Shown here in pieces: positions 1-8,015 of a stretch of 64,000 bases of DNA. The notes under the pieces were generated by a model. The model did no database searches. It was given only the letters and a program-made list of their open reading frames with translations, and was not told the origin of the DNA. A program made the position numbers and the translations under genes. Numbering within the stretch: position 1 is the stretch's first letter; the number at the start of each line of letters is the position of its first letter. Origin of the DNA: an uncultured Fusicatenibacter sp. (GTDB lineage: Bacteria; Bacillota; Clostridia; Lachnospirales; Lachnospiraceae); the NCBI GenBank assembly GCA_902493585.1, contig CABUPZ010000001.1:1-64000 (forward strand). Reading direction: 5' to 3'.

Positions 1-1
1 T

Positions 2-75
2 GGCGAGATAGCTCAGTTGGCTAGAGCATGCGGTTCATACCCGCAGTGTCGAGGGTTCAAATCCCCCTCTCGCTA
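2..75 (+). tRNA. tRNA-Met (CAT), elongator type
   Basis: The sequence folds as a full cloverleaf. A 7-bp acceptor stem (one G-U) closes on GGCGAGA at 2-8, the D stem is 11-14/24-27, the anticodon loop 34-40 carries CAT at 36-38, and the T loop reads TTCAAAT. The discriminator is A75 and CCA is not encoded. The anticodon stem (TGCGG/CCGCA) lacks the three G-C pairs of initiator tRNA and the first acceptor pair is not mismatched C-A, so elongator tRNA-Met is favoured over tRNA-fMet. A lysidine-modified tRNA-Ile(CAT) is a less likely alternative. Confidence 0.95.
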
Positions 76-80
76 CGCAG

Positions 81-117
81 AAAAGATGCAGGAATTTTTC
101 CTTGCATCTTTTTTCTT
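81..117 (+). terminator. Intrinsic terminator of tRNA-Met
   Basis: AAAAGATGCA pairs with TGCATCTTTT through a stem with one bulge, and a T-rich tract follows. It lies six bases after the tRNA. Confidence 0.85.
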
Positions 118-121
118 TTCC

Positions 122-177
122 AAAAAAGCTCCGGAACCAGATGACACACCTTTTCGCGTCCTCTGATTCCGGAGCCA
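122..177 (-). terminator. Intrinsic terminator of the HIT gene
   Basis: GCTCCGGAA (128-136) pairs with TTCCGGAGC (167-175), and flanking CCAGA/TCTG extends the stem. Read leftward it ends in a run of T (A tract at 122-127 on the plus strand), so it ends the leftward HIT transcript. Confidence 0.85.
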
Positions 178-199
178 ATTTTCTTTTGCTTACAGGCGA

Positions 200-619
200 T
201 TACAGGTTCGCTTTGATCTTCTCGATCATTTCCGCATACTCTTCGTCAGACAGGTAGGTCCGGCCCGGATTCATCTCGAAGACGCCGCCCCATTCATACT
301 CATCTTTATACTTCGGAACCAGGTGCATATGCAGATGGCATCCGGTATCTCCGTATGCGCCATAGTTTACCTTATCCGGATGGAACGCTGCATGGATGGC
401 ATTCGCTGCGCGTGTCACGTCCGCGAAAAATGCATTTCTCTCCTCATCGCTGATGTTTACGATCTCGCTTACATGATCTTTGTATGCAACGATACATCTT
501 CCCGGATGGCTCTGCTCTTTGAAAAGAATCAGGCTGCTGACCTCCAGGTCACAGATAAAAATTCCGAACTGATCCAGCAGTTCGCCTCTCATACAATATC
601 CACAATTCTGGTCTTTCAT
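200..619 (-). CDS. HIT family nucleotide hydrolase / transferase
   Basis: A 139-residue histidine-triad protein. The active motif HLHMHLV is at residues 95-101, with the N-motif around residue 85 upstream. An N-terminal CGYC (residues 6-9) resembles the zinc-binding cysteines of some HIT proteins. HIT proteins hydrolyse or transfer nucleotide phosphoramidates and dinucleoside polyphosphates in the cytosol. The substrate here cannot be read from sequence. The start was chosen at ATG 619 because AAAGGAG sits just upstream, although the frame stays open to 670. It is monocistronic and ends at the terminator beside tRNA-Met. Confidence 0.9.
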   Translation of the reverse strand: MKDQNCGYCMRGELLDQFGIFICDLEVSSLILFKEQSHPGRCIVAYKDHVSEIVNISDEERNAFFADVTRAANAIHAAFHPDKVNYGAYGDTGCHLHMHLVPKYKDEYEWGGVFEMNPGRTYLSDEEYAEMIEKIKANL

Positions 620-724
620 AATTCGTACTCCTTTTCTCTCTTGTGCGGCTCGCCGCTTTTCTTTTATCATACCTCAGCTTCCGTCAAAAGTCCAGCTTTA
701 CCTTTTTAAGCACTTTCGCCAGTC

Positions 725-753
725 GTAACCCATTTAGCCAGCTGAACTGTTAC
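725..753. repeat. Dispersed palindrome, family A, copy 1
   Basis: An imperfect inverted repeat with GTAAC at the left end and GCTGAACTGTTAC at the right. The same half-site (GTAAC-N-GTT-CAGC) recurs in many other gaps of this window. It lies between the HIT and AraC genes. Confidence 0.55.
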
Positions 754-762
754 CGCCGCCCG

Positions 763-1596
763 TTACCCTTTCCGCAGGCTGCTGGGCATGCATCCATAAA
801 TTTCCTTGAACATTTTTGTGAAAAGTTTGTAATTGGTAAAACCATGCTTTTCCGCGATCACCATAATGTTGTCCTGAGTATTCACAATGTCATCGTAAAT
901 ATGCACCAGCCGCACCAGATTCACGTGGCGGGCATAGTTGATTCCCATGTGCTGTTTGAAAAACCGGCAGAAATATTCTCTGCTCAGTCCGACCTCGGAT
1001 GCGACCGCCTCCAGGGAGATCGGTTCCCGGTAATGTTCTCTTACATAATTGGTAATCTCGCTGAGCCGTTCCCGGACTCTGGCATCCTTTACGTCTTCCG
1101 TCTCCACTTCTCTGGTGCAGAAATCGTTCAACAGGAGAAACATTACTTCCATTACAATCGCTTCGCAGCGCATTTTGTATCCCACCGGCTGCAGAATGTA
1201 CATCCGGGGCAGCTCTTTCATCATCTCACAAATTTTCAGATAGCTGTCCAGTTTTTCCCGTTCCAGCGTCTCCCTGGAGCATTCCAGATGGCAGACGTCC
1301 AGATCGGGAACGTATGTTTTTAAGAACTCCCGTGACACATAGATGGAAACGCCCATGGAGACTCTGGTACACTGGGTATGGTGGATTACATTGGAATCCA
1401 CCAGAAGAAATTCACCGCTGACCAGCGCATGGCGCTTTTTCCCGAAAAAAATCTCGCCGGTGCCGTTCAGGGCGTAATGCAGTTCCAGCGCCGAATGCCA
1501 GTGGGGCGGCGTGTATTCTCCTCGCTGGGTATAATAATGGATACTGATCCCAGTCTTGTCCAGATCATAAATCTGTTCATATATAACATTGTTCAT
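763..1596 (-). CDS. AraC-family transcriptional regulator with cupin sensor domain
   Basis: A 277-residue regulator. The N-terminal half is a cupin-like ligand domain (PHWHSALELHY region, histidines for a sugar or metal pocket). The C-terminal ~100 residues hold two helix-turn-helix units with the typical AraC pattern (SLEAVASEVGLSREYFCRFF, then a second helix pair ending YGCMPSSLR). ATG 1596 has a GGGAGAAG ribosome site, while the upstream TTG (1653) and ATG (1638) have none. It is divergent from the 40-residue peptide gene at 1763, and an inverted repeat lies between them. AraC proteins usually act on the adjacent divergent unit, so the peptide gene is the likely target. The ligand is unknown. 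Confidence 0.9.
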   Translation of the reverse strand: MNNVIYEQIYDLDKTGISIHYYTQRGEYTPPHWHSALELHYALNGTGEIFFGKKRHALVSGEFLLVDSNVIHHTQCTRVSMGVSIYVSREFLKTYVPDLDVCHLECSRETLEREKLDSYLKICEMMKELPRMYILQPVGYKMRCEAIVMEVMFLLLNDFCTREVETEDVKDARVRERLSEITNYVREHYREPISLEAVASEVGLSREYFCRFFKQHMGINYARHVNLVRLVHIYDDIVNTQDNIMVIAEKHGFTNYKLFTKMFKEIYGCMPSSLRKG

Positions 1597-1647
1597 CTTC
1601 TCTTCTCCCGCTTTTTCCTGCTTTTCCGATGGCAACATGTCAATATT

Positions 1648-1673
1648 GGACAATAACTAGTCAATTACTGTCC
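1648..1673. promoter_or_regulatory. Inverted repeat, probable AraC operator
   Basis: GGACAATAA (1648-1656) and TTACTGTCC (1665-1673) are inverted copies with one mismatch and an 8-base spacer. The outer bases ATT and TAAT extend the symmetry. The repeat ends about 24 bases before the TATGAT (1697-1702) of the rightward peptide gene, the usual place for an activator. Confidence 0.55.
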
Positions 1674-1696
1674 TAATCTCCTCCTGCTTTTGGTGC

Positions 1697-1702
1697 TATG
1701 AT
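1697..1702 (+). promoter_or_regulatory. -10 element of the peptide gene
   Basis: TATGAT lies 60 bases before the ATG. No good -35 is seen at the right spacing, which fits an activator-dependent promoter. Confidence 0.45.
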
Positions 1703-1762
1703 AATTCATGTAATCGATAAGAACAATACAGACACATTGAAAGATTGAAAGGAGTCATTGAT

Positions 1763-1885
1763 ATGTCTAATAATACAAAAAAATCTTTAAAAGAAAGAAT
1801 CGCAAACTTCATTCAGAGAAACTCTGAATACTTCGAAAGCCTCTCTACTTTCCTTGGAAACATTGACTACACTCCGTACAACTAA
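1763..1885 (+). CDS. Small 40-residue protein of unknown function
   Basis: ATG 1763 follows a near-perfect ribosome site (AAAGGAG, 8 bases spacing) and runs for 40 codons to TAA. The peptide is basic and Asn-rich at the start (MSNNTKKSLKER). A likely amphipathic helix follows (IANFIQRNSEYFESL), then an aromatic tail ending in DYTPYN. It has no signal peptide, cysteines or transmembrane segment. It has its own -10 element, an upstream inverted repeat and a downstream terminator, so it looks like a monocistronic AraC-controlled micropeptide. I do not recognise the family. No modifying enzyme or exporter lies beside it, so a RiPP role has no support here. Confidence 0.7.
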   Translation: MSNNTKKSLKERIANFIQRNSEYFESLSTFLGNIDYTPYN

Positions 1886-1958
1886 GACGGATCCGACAGT
1901 ATAAGGGATCCGGTCTGAAACCATCGGAATAGTCAAAAAACGTATGTTTGGAAAAAAC

Positions 1959-2009
1959 AGTGGGACAGGAAAATCATCCTATTTTGATTGACCTTCCCGC
2001 TCTTTTTTT
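1959..2009 (+). terminator. Terminator of the 40-residue peptide gene
   Basis: AGTGGGACAGG (1959-1969) pairs with CCTTCCCGCT (1992-2001) with a small bulge, and seven T follow (2003-2009). Confidence 0.6.
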
Positions 2010-2014
2010 ATGCT

Positions 2015-3025
2015 TTACAGCCGAAGAAAGAAGATTTCGTTGCTTCCGCCGCAGATCATTCCCAGCCCGGCGCTGTGAATATTGTTCAGCTGGTAAGTTT
2101 TCAGATCCGTCTCCCGCTTCTCCCGCAGCATGGCAAGCCCGTGTTTCTCCGCTTCATATTCAATTGCTCCCCCTCCGATCGTCCCAACCGCAGGTCCTTT
2201 CTCGGTGATCACCATGCAGGCGCCGGCGCCCCGCGGCGCGGATCCTTTCTTCTCCACGATCATAGCGAGGATTTTCTCCTCCGGCCTCAGCAATGCTTCC
2301 AGAACTTTTTCCTCCATCACCTGGACAGTCTCACGATTTTTTACCTGTATCAGTTCCGCCGCGATGCTGACTGCGATTTCCTCCGGAGTGACCGCTCCGA
2401 TGTCCAGCCCGATCGGCGCATGGAGCTGTTCCAGGAGGCTGTCCGCGAATCCTTCCTCCTTCAGATCCGCCCTGGTCTGTGCCACTTTTCTCCTGCTTCC
2501 GATCATTCCGGCATAGCGGAACGGCCGCTGCAGGATTCTGCGGACACATTCCTTGTCCCCAAGATGCCCTCTGGTCACCACGACATAATATCCCACCGGA
2601 GTCTCCGGAAGTTTCTCAAACACCTGGGAATATTCTCCGCAGATCACCTGATCCGCATCCGGAAAACGTTCTTCCGACGCAAACTCTTCCCGGTCATCCA
2701 CAACTGTCACACGAAAACCGATCTGCTTTCCAAGGGAAACAAGTTCTCTGGAAATATGTCCACCGCCCAGGATCACCAGCTCCGGCTGGGCGGAGTACCT
2801 CTGTATAAATATCCGATCGGTTCCCAGCTGCACGCATGTCCCGGACGCGGCATCCTGAAGCCGGGAAGCCCACTGTTCCGCAAGTTCCTTCTCGCCCGTG
2901 GTACAGAGTTCCCCTTCGCTCCACAGTACCTGCATCCCCTGATGCTCCCCCTCCACGGATACAGCCATCCGGACGGACGGCTCCTGTTCCAGCATAGTTT
3001 TCAGTCTGTCATATAATCCATTCAT
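2015..3025 (-). CDS. XdhC/CoxI family molybdenum-enzyme maturation protein
   Basis: A 336-residue protein with the two XdhC domains. A Rossmann-type domain (XdhC_C) comes first, with its glycine motif GGGHIS at residues 87-92. The CoxI-type domain follows near the C terminus, with GSAPRGAGACM. XdhC proteins bind molybdenum cofactor and help insert its sulfurated (or selenated) form into xanthine-dehydrogenase-type hydroxylases. ATG 3025 has AAGGAG upstream, so the open frame beyond it is not used. It fits the Mo/Se operon at 5.6-17.2 kb but is separated from it by glgCD. The domain order, Rossmann first, is the reverse of the usual XdhC arrangement. Confidence 0.85.
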   Translation of the reverse strand: MNGLYDRLKTMLEQEPSVRMAVSVEGEHQGMQVLWSEGELCTTGEKELAEQWASRLQDAASGTCVQLGTDRIFIQRYSAQPELVILGGGHISRELVSLGKQIGFRVTVVDDREEFASEERFPDADQVICGEYSQVFEKLPETPVGYYVVVTRGHLGDKECVRRILQRPFRYAGMIGSRRKVAQTRADLKEEGFADSLLEQLHAPIGLDIGAVTPEEIAVSIAAELIQVKNRETVQVMEEKVLEALLRPEEKILAMIVEKKGSAPRGAGACMVITEKGPAVGTIGGGAIEYEAEKHGLAMLREKRETDLKTYQLNNIHSAGLGMICGGSNEIFFLRL

Positions 3026-3055
3026 CTTTTCGCTCCTTGTTTTTCTATATTTTTC

Positions 3056-3084
3056 ATTATACTTCACTTCTCCTCCCCACACAA
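3056..3084 (-). promoter_or_regulatory. Promoter of the XdhC-like gene
   Basis: Read leftward: TTGTGT (3084-3079), a 17-base spacer, then TATAAT (3061-3056), 30 bases before the ATG. Confidence 0.6.
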
Positions 3085-3192
3085 CCACCGACATATTTGC
3101 CAATGCCATCCCCGCATCCCCCTGTCATTCGAATTATTCCCACAGCATTTTAAAAATACCTGAAAATTTAATAAGAATTTTGCACAAAAACG

Positions 3193-3220
3193 TGGAAATT
3201 TTTTTCAAAAAATGTATAAT
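3193..3220 (+). promoter_or_regulatory. Probable promoter of glgCD
   Basis: A consensus TATAAT at 3215-3220 with a weak -35 (TGGAAA at 3193-3198) 16 bases before it. The start codon is 32 bases downstream of the -10. Confidence 0.5.
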
Positions 3221-3251
3221 ATATGATAATAAATGAAAGTGAGGAATTGCT

Positions 3252-4391
3252 ATGAAGCAGAATAATATGTTGGCAATGATTCTTGCCGGCGGCCATGGCA
3301 CCCGTCTGCACGAACTGACAAAAAAAGTTGCAAAACCGGCCGTTTCTTACGGAGGAAAATATCGTATTATCGACTTCCCCCTCAGCAACTGCGCAAACAG
3401 CGGCATCGATGTGGTAGGTGTCCTGACGCAGTATGAGTCTGTTTTGCTGAACAGCTATGTAGCTGCCGGACGCCGCTGGGGTCTGGACGCAAAGGACAGT
3501 GGAGTTTATGTACTGCCGCCCCGTGAGAAAGCGGACGCGAATCTGGACGTTTACCGCGGCACTGCAGACGCTATTTCACAGAACATTGACTTTATTGACA
3601 CTTTCTCCCCGGAGTATCTTCTGATCCTCTCCGGAGACCATATCTACAAAATGGACTATTCCGAAATGCTGGCTCACCACAAAGCATGCGGAGCCGATGC
3701 CACTATCGCTGTTATCGAAGTCCCGATGAAGGAAGCCAGCCGTTTCGGTATCATGAATACCAACGAGAGCGGACGCATCATTGACTTCGAAGAAAAACCG
3801 AAGGAGCCAAAGAGCAACCTTGCTTCTATGGGTATCTATATCTTCGACTGGAAACAGCTTCGTAAACTGCTTCTGGCTGACATTAAAAATCCGGACTCCA
3901 ATCACGATTTCGGCAAGGACATTATCCCGGAAATGCTGAACAGCGGAAAAAATCTGTACGCATACAAATTCCAGGGCTACTGGAAAGATGTAGGAACCAT
4001 CGATTCCCTCTGGGAAGCAAACATGGACCTGCTGGACAAGAACAATGCCCTTGACCTGAACGACAATACCTGGAAGATCTATACAGAAGATGTTACCACA
4101 CCGCCTCACTATATCGGACCTAACGCTGAGATCAAACGCGCGTTCATCACCCAGGGCTGCGTGATCGACGGAGAAGTGAAAAATTCTGTATTGTTCACGG
4201 ATACCAAGGTTATGACCGGAGCAAAAGTGGTAGACAGCGTTCTGATGCCAGGCGCCGTTGTTGAGGAAGGCGCCGTTGTTCACCGCGTGATCATTGCCGA
4301 CGGTGTCAAAGTTGGAAAGAATGCCGTTGTAGGCGATCCAAACAGCGAGCATATTGAACTGATTTCGAAACGTGTAAAGGGGGACGAATAA
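3252..4391 (+). CDS. glgC: Glucose-1-phosphate adenylyltransferase, catalytic subunit
   Basis: A 379-residue ADP-glucose pyrophosphorylase that makes ADP-glucose from ATP and glucose-1-phosphate, the first committed step of glycogen synthesis. The nucleotide-binding signature GGHGTRL is at residues 13-19. The sugar-binding region (GTADAI, then [10 protein letters not shown]) and a C-terminal left-handed beta-helix of hexapeptide repeats follow. The ribosome site is GTGAGGA. The stop is one base before the glgD start, so the two are co-transcribed. Confidence 0.97.
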   Translation: MKQNNMLAMILAGGHGTRLHELTKKVAKPAVSYGGKYRIIDFPLSNCANSGIDVVGVLTQYESVLLNSYVAAGRRWGLDAKDSGVYVLPPREKADANLDVYRGTADAISQNIDFIDTFSPEYLLILSGDHIYKMDYSEMLAHHKACGADATIAVIEVPMKEASRFGIMNTNESGRIIDFEEKPKEPKSNLASMGIYIFDWKQLRKLLLADIKNPDSNHDFGKDIIPEMLNSGKNLYAYKFQGYWKDVGTIDSLWEANMDLLDKNNALDLNDNTWKIYTEDVTTPPHYIGPNAEIKRAFITQGCVIDGEVKNSVLFTDTKVMTGAKVVDSVLMPGAVVEEGAVVHRVIIADGVKVGKNAVVGDPNSEHIELISKRVKGDE

Positions 4392-4392
4392 A

Positions 4393-5508
4393 ATGGCTAA
4401 CGCATTTGGTATTGTAAACTTCTCAGGAAAACACATCCGGGTCGACGGGATGCAGACCTATCGTCCCATCGGAGCATTTTCGTTCCTCGGCCGTTACCGC
4501 GTGATCGATTTCCCGATCTCCAACCTGACCAACAGCGGAATCGAGCATATTCAGGTATATATCCGCAGAAAACCGCGTTCTCTGACCGAGCATCTCGGAA
4601 CCGGACGTCATTACAACATCAACTCCAAGAGAGGAAAAATGCACATCCTGTTTTCCGAGAACGGTGTGGAAAATGATATCTACAACAACGATATCGCCGC
4701 ATTTATCGAAAATATGAACTGCATCGAGCGTGTTCACTATCCATACGTTGTAATTGCTCCAAGCTATATGATCTATTCCGTGGACTTTGATTCTCTGCTC
4801 CGCACCCATATCGATTCCGGCGCGGATATCACCTTGCTGTACCACTCGGTGGACAATGCAAATGAGAAATTCCTGAACTGCAACACCCTGGAGCTGAACC
4901 GCCAGAAAGGTGTCAACTCCATCGAACAGAACCATGGAAATGCAAAGAACAGAAACATCTTCATGGATACATATATTATGAAAAAAGACCTGTTTATCGA
5001 ACTGGTAAACAAAGCGCATAAACTCTCCTCCGCATATTCCTTTGCCGATATCGTCAACAGTGAGTGCGGCGAACTGGATATCCGCGGCGTTGCACATCGT
5101 GGATACTTTGCATCCATCACGGATTTCAAGAGCTATTATGACGCAAACATCTCCCTGATCGATTTCAAGACATCTTCAGGACTGTTTGACGAAAACTGGC
5201 CGATCTATACCAGAACCAACGATTCCTGTCCGACACAGTATTTCGAAACTTCCGACGTTAAGAATTCTGTTGTTTCCAACGGCTGTCTGATTGAAGGAAC
5301 GGTAGAGAACTCCATCATCGGACGTGGATGTATCATCAAACCGGGCGCTGTGGTAAAGAACAGTGTGATCCTTCCGGGCGTTACCATCGGAAATGATGTC
5401 CATGTGGATAGTTTCGTGGTTGATAAAAACGCAAAACTGATCCATGAAAAATCCATCGTTGCCGATCCAAGCCATCCGGGATATATCCGAAGAGACGATA
5501 CTCTTTGA
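4393..5508 (+). CDS. glgD: Glucose-1-phosphate adenylyltransferase subunit GlgD
   Basis: A 371-residue paralogue of GlgC. It keeps the overall fold and the hexapeptide-repeat C terminus but lacks the GGxGxRL nucleotide signature, since its N terminus reads MANAFGIVNFSG. In Firmicutes GlgD works as a regulatory or stabilising partner of GlgC in a GlgCD complex. It starts one base after glgC stops, and a terminator follows the stop. Confidence 0.95.
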   Translation: MANAFGIVNFSGKHIRVDGMQTYRPIGAFSFLGRYRVIDFPISNLTNSGIEHIQVYIRRKPRSLTEHLGTGRHYNINSKRGKMHILFSENGVENDIYNNDIAAFIENMNCIERVHYPYVVIAPSYMIYSVDFDSLLRTHIDSGADITLLYHSVDNANEKFLNCNTLELNRQKGVNSIEQNHGNAKNRNIFMDTYIMKKDLFIELVNKAHKLSSAYSFADIVNSECGELDIRGVAHRGYFASITDFKSYYDANISLIDFKTSSGLFDENWPIYTRTNDSCPTQYFETSDVKNSVVSNGCLIEGTVENSIIGRGCIIKPGAVVKNSVILPGVTIGNDVHVDSFVVDKNAKLIHEKSIVADPSHPGYIRRDDTL

Positions 5509-5540
5509 TTCAGATTCTTTGAATGAAACTCTTTGAATAA

Positions 5541-5590
5541 AAAGGCGTGTCCACAGGCTGCCTTCTGGCATTCTTCGGACACGCTTTTTT
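5541..5590. terminator. Bidirectional terminator between glgD and yqeC
   Basis: GCGTGTCC (5545-5552) pairs with GGACACGC (5577-5584), with A-rich and T-rich flanks on either side. It can end the rightward glgCD and the leftward Mo/Se operon. Confidence 0.8.
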
Positions 5591-5661
5591 GCACGTCTTT
5601 ATCTTCCTTTTTTTCATTATCTTCTTTTTTCAAAAGCTGCATAAAACTCCTGCCGAAGTTT

Positions 5662-6456
5662 TTACTCCGCCAGTTTTTTCAAATAGCTCCCTTCTCTCAA
5701 GCTTCCCAGTACAAAGTCCGTTCCTTCCATGGCTTCCGCGATTTTATTTTTCTGTTCTTCACTCAGACAATCCGCCTGATTAAAGAAATAACAGCTGGAT
5801 CCGGAAAATCCGGTATTTGGGATATTCTCGGTATTTTCGGCGTTTCCGTTCTCTGCTGGGATTCTTTCATCCAGAAATCTCTGATAGCCTTTCCTTGCCA
5901 GCTGCGCTACCATTTTTTCCGTAACCGTCTGTGTTCCCGGACACCCCAACAATTTCGTCGCCTGTTCCAGTCTGTGGCAAACCTGCTCCAACGGCTGACC
6001 GATACCGGAAAGTCCTTCCACTGCAATCAGAAAATCACACTCCGCGGGAAGTACCGGCTCACCGGCTCCCGGAACTTTCAGCGGAAGCCGCCGGGAACCG
6101 TCTGCTTCCACAAGGACCACATCCGCTCCCCTCACCACATCTTTCCATATTTCCAAAGGCAGCGGACCCATTTTTTCTTCTGAAACGGTTGTTCCCGCCG
6201 TCACAAAACTGTCCTGCTCCAGACAGGTAAGGATTTCCTCCGCAGACCGGTCCAATGCCGCATATTTCTTCGGAAGATACATTTTCGTCGTGGTTGTCAG
6301 GAGAACCTTTCTGCCCTGCGCTCGGTACTCTTCAGCAAGACGATGCAGAAGACTGGTCTTTCCCCCTGCCCCTACCGCACAGATACAGCGGACGAAATCA
6401 GGAATTCCAAGCGCCTGGATCAAATTTGAATACTGCTGCCATTGGCTCATACGCAT
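5662..6456 (-). CDS. yqeC: Selenium cofactor biosynthesis protein YqeC
   Basis: A 264-residue P-loop protein of the YqeC family. The nucleotide-binding loop GAGGKTS is at residues 29-35. A conserved TTTTKM segment and a VEADGSRRLPLK motif follow, both typical of the family. Comparative genomics ties the family to selenium-dependent molybdenum hydroxylases, but its biochemical step is not known. It is the last gene of the leftward Mo/Se operon and ends at the terminator shared with glgD. A second ATG two codons in (MSQWQQ) has better spacing to GGGTGG, so the true start may be 6450. Confidence 0.88.
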   Translation of the reverse strand: MRMSQWQQYSNLIQALGIPDFVRCICAVGAGGKTSLLHRLAEEYRAQGRKVLLTTTTKMYLPKKYAALDRSAEEILTCLEQDSFVTAGTTVSEEKMGPLPLEIWKDVVRGADVVLVEADGSRRLPLKVPGAGEPVLPAECDFLIAVEGLSGIGQPLEQVCHRLEQATKLLGCPGTQTVTEKMVAQLARKGYQRFLDERIPAENGNAENTENIPNTGFSGSSCYFFNQADCLSEEQKNKIAEAMEGTDFVLGSLREGSYLKKLAE

Positions 6457-6516
6457 CTTCCACCCTTTCTCACAGCTGGACGTTTTTTTCGCAGAACATC
6501 CGGATCTACAATCATC

Positions 6517-6535
6517 CAGCCAATTAAACGGTTAT
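6517..6535. repeat. Dispersed palindrome family A, half site
   Basis: CAGCCAATTAAACGGTTAT matches the right half of family A. It lies between the DUF3343 gene and yqeC. Confidence 0.35.
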
Positions 6536-6544
6536 CCGAATCTT

Positions 6545-6781
6545 TCAGATCACCAGCTCAATAATCTGATGATACTCCAGATCTTTCTCCCGGATCAGCT
6601 GTTCCATTTCTCCGCGGCCCTGCACAGGCTCGCTCCACGCCAGCCCGCAGTCCGCTGTCAGTTGCCGGGGAATTGGAATCAGCCTCCCGTTCAATCCGGC
6701 TTCCTTTCCTGCTTCCTCCATGGCAAGCGCCTGGGTCGTTGTGTCAAAAGCGACAACAACCCTCAATTCTTTTTTCCGCAT
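6545..6781 (-). CDS. DUF3343 putative Se/S carrier-like protein
   Basis: A 78-residue protein resembling the DUF3343 family, small proteins often annotated as selenium or sulfur carriers. It is mostly one alpha/beta domain, with a VVAFDTTTQALAMEEA helix start and a central DCGLAW segment whose cysteine is the likely carrier residue. ATG 6781 was chosen because an AGGA site sits before it. The longer open frame begins inside the upstream aminotransferase gene without a ribosome site. Its place between the desulfurase-like gene and yqeC suggests it shuttles S or Se between them (inferred). Confidence 0.75.
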   Translation of the reverse strand: MRKKELRVVVAFDTTTQALAMEEAGKEAGLNGRLIPIPRQLTADCGLAWSEPVQGRGEMEQLIREKDLEYHQIIELVI

Positions 6782-6848
6782 TCTTCCTGTCCTCTCGATC
6801 TTTCTCCGATGTTCTGAAGAAACCGTGATTTTCATCATCGTCTTGGAA

Positions 6849-8015
6849 TCAGCCGTCCCCGTTCTCAGCCTCTTCCTCTGCGATTTCCCGCACCGCCTGC
6901 ACCGCGCAGTCGATCTCTTCTTCCGTATTGAAGAAACAAAAACTGAACCGCACCGCCCCCTGCTCCACCGTTCCCAAAGCTTCATGCATCAGCGGTGCGC
7001 AGTGAGCGCCGCCCCGCACAGCGATCCCATACTCCTGTGCCAGTTCATCACAGACCTCATCGGAAGACAGGCCGCCAATATTCAAAGCGATTACCGGTGC
7101 CCGCTCACCGAGACTGCACAGCGCTGCGTCTCCATATACTTTCACATTCGGAATCTCACACACGCCCCGGTAAAACCGCTGCATCAGTTCCGTCTCCCGT
7201 CTATGAATCTCTGAAATCCCCGTCTCCTCCAGCCATTCCACAGCCGCCAGAAGCCCGGCGATTCCGTGCACATTGACCGTTCCCGCTTCCAGACGCTCCG
7301 GCATCTGCCGGGGTTGTTCCCTGCGGTAACTCTGTACGCCGCTTCCGCCTACACAGAAGCTTTCCAGCTCTATCCCTTTCCGGACGCATAAGCCTCCCGT
7401 TCCCTGTGGGCCGAGAAGTCCCTTATGTCCGGTAAAACACAGCACATCAATCTGATCTTTTTCCATATCAATAGGAAAGATTCCCGCCGTCTGCGCCGCG
7501 TCCAGAACAAAGAGCAGACCGTGTTCCCGGCAAAAACTCCCAATTTTCCGGATATCATTCAGATTGCCGGTCAGGTTGGAAGCATGGTTGCAGACAATCC
7601 CTTTCGTCTCCGAACGAACCGCCCGCTCCAGAAGATCATACCGCAGCCTGCCCGCCTCATCACAGGGCAGGATCGTCAGCGAAGCACCTCTGCTTTCCTG
7701 GCGGTACAGCGGACGCAGAACACTGTTATGCTCCATGCAGGTGGTGATCACATGACTGCCCGGTCCAAACAGACTGCTGACAGCCAGGTTCAGCGCCTCT
7801 GTCACATTGGCAGTAAACACCACGCGGGACGGATCCTCCATCCCGAACAGGCTGCCAATCTTCTTTCTCGCCTGATAAATCGTCCGCCCTGCCTCCAGAG
7901 CCGCGTCATAAGCGCCCCTGCCGGGATTTCCCAGATGCTGCATCCCTTCGCAGACCGCCCGGATTACTGACTCCGGCCGATGCAGACTGGTGGCGGCACT
8001 GTCAAGATAGATCAT
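6849..8015 (-). CDS. Cysteine desulfurase / selenocysteine lyase-like aminotransferase (class V)
   Basis: A 388-residue PLP enzyme of the family annotated as 'cysteine desulfurase family protein'. The PLP lysine is K198 in FTGHKGLLG. The cofactor aspartate is D172 in LDAAQTAG, and the active-site cysteine is in GGAHCAP near residue 340. It probably removes S or Se from cysteine or selenocysteine to feed SelD, YedF or the molybdenum cofactor. ATG 8015 has AGGAGG seven bases upstream. It overlaps the end of modC by 14 bases, so it is translationally coupled to the molybdate transporter. Confidence 0.85.
   Translation of the reverse strand: MIYLDSAATSLHRPESVIRAVCEGMQHLGNPGRGAYDAALEAGRTIYQARKKIGSLFGMEDPSRVVFTANVTEALNLAVSSLFGPGSHVITTCMEHNSVLRPLYRQESRGASLTILPCDEAGRLRYDLLERAVRSETKGIVCNHASNLTGNLNDIRKIGSFCREHGLLFVLDAAQTAGIFPIDMEKDQIDVLCFTGHKGLLGPQGTGGLCVRKGIELESFCVGGSGVQSYRREQPRQMPERLEAGTVNVHGIAGLLAAVEWLEETGISEIHRRETELMQRFYRGVCEIPNVKVYGDAALCSLGERAPVIALNIGGLSSDEVCDELAQEYGIAVRGGAHCAPLMHEALGTVEQGAVRFSFCFFNTEEEIDCAVQAVREIAEEEAENGDG

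Noticed and set aside
1763..1885. RiPP precursor interpretation of the 40-residue peptide
   Set aside because: No radical SAM, cyclase, protease or exporter nearby and no cysteine-rich or repeated core.
2015..3016. 342-codon plus-strand frame opposite the XdhC-like gene
   Set aside because: Shadow of the leftward gene, with no domain and no ribosome site.
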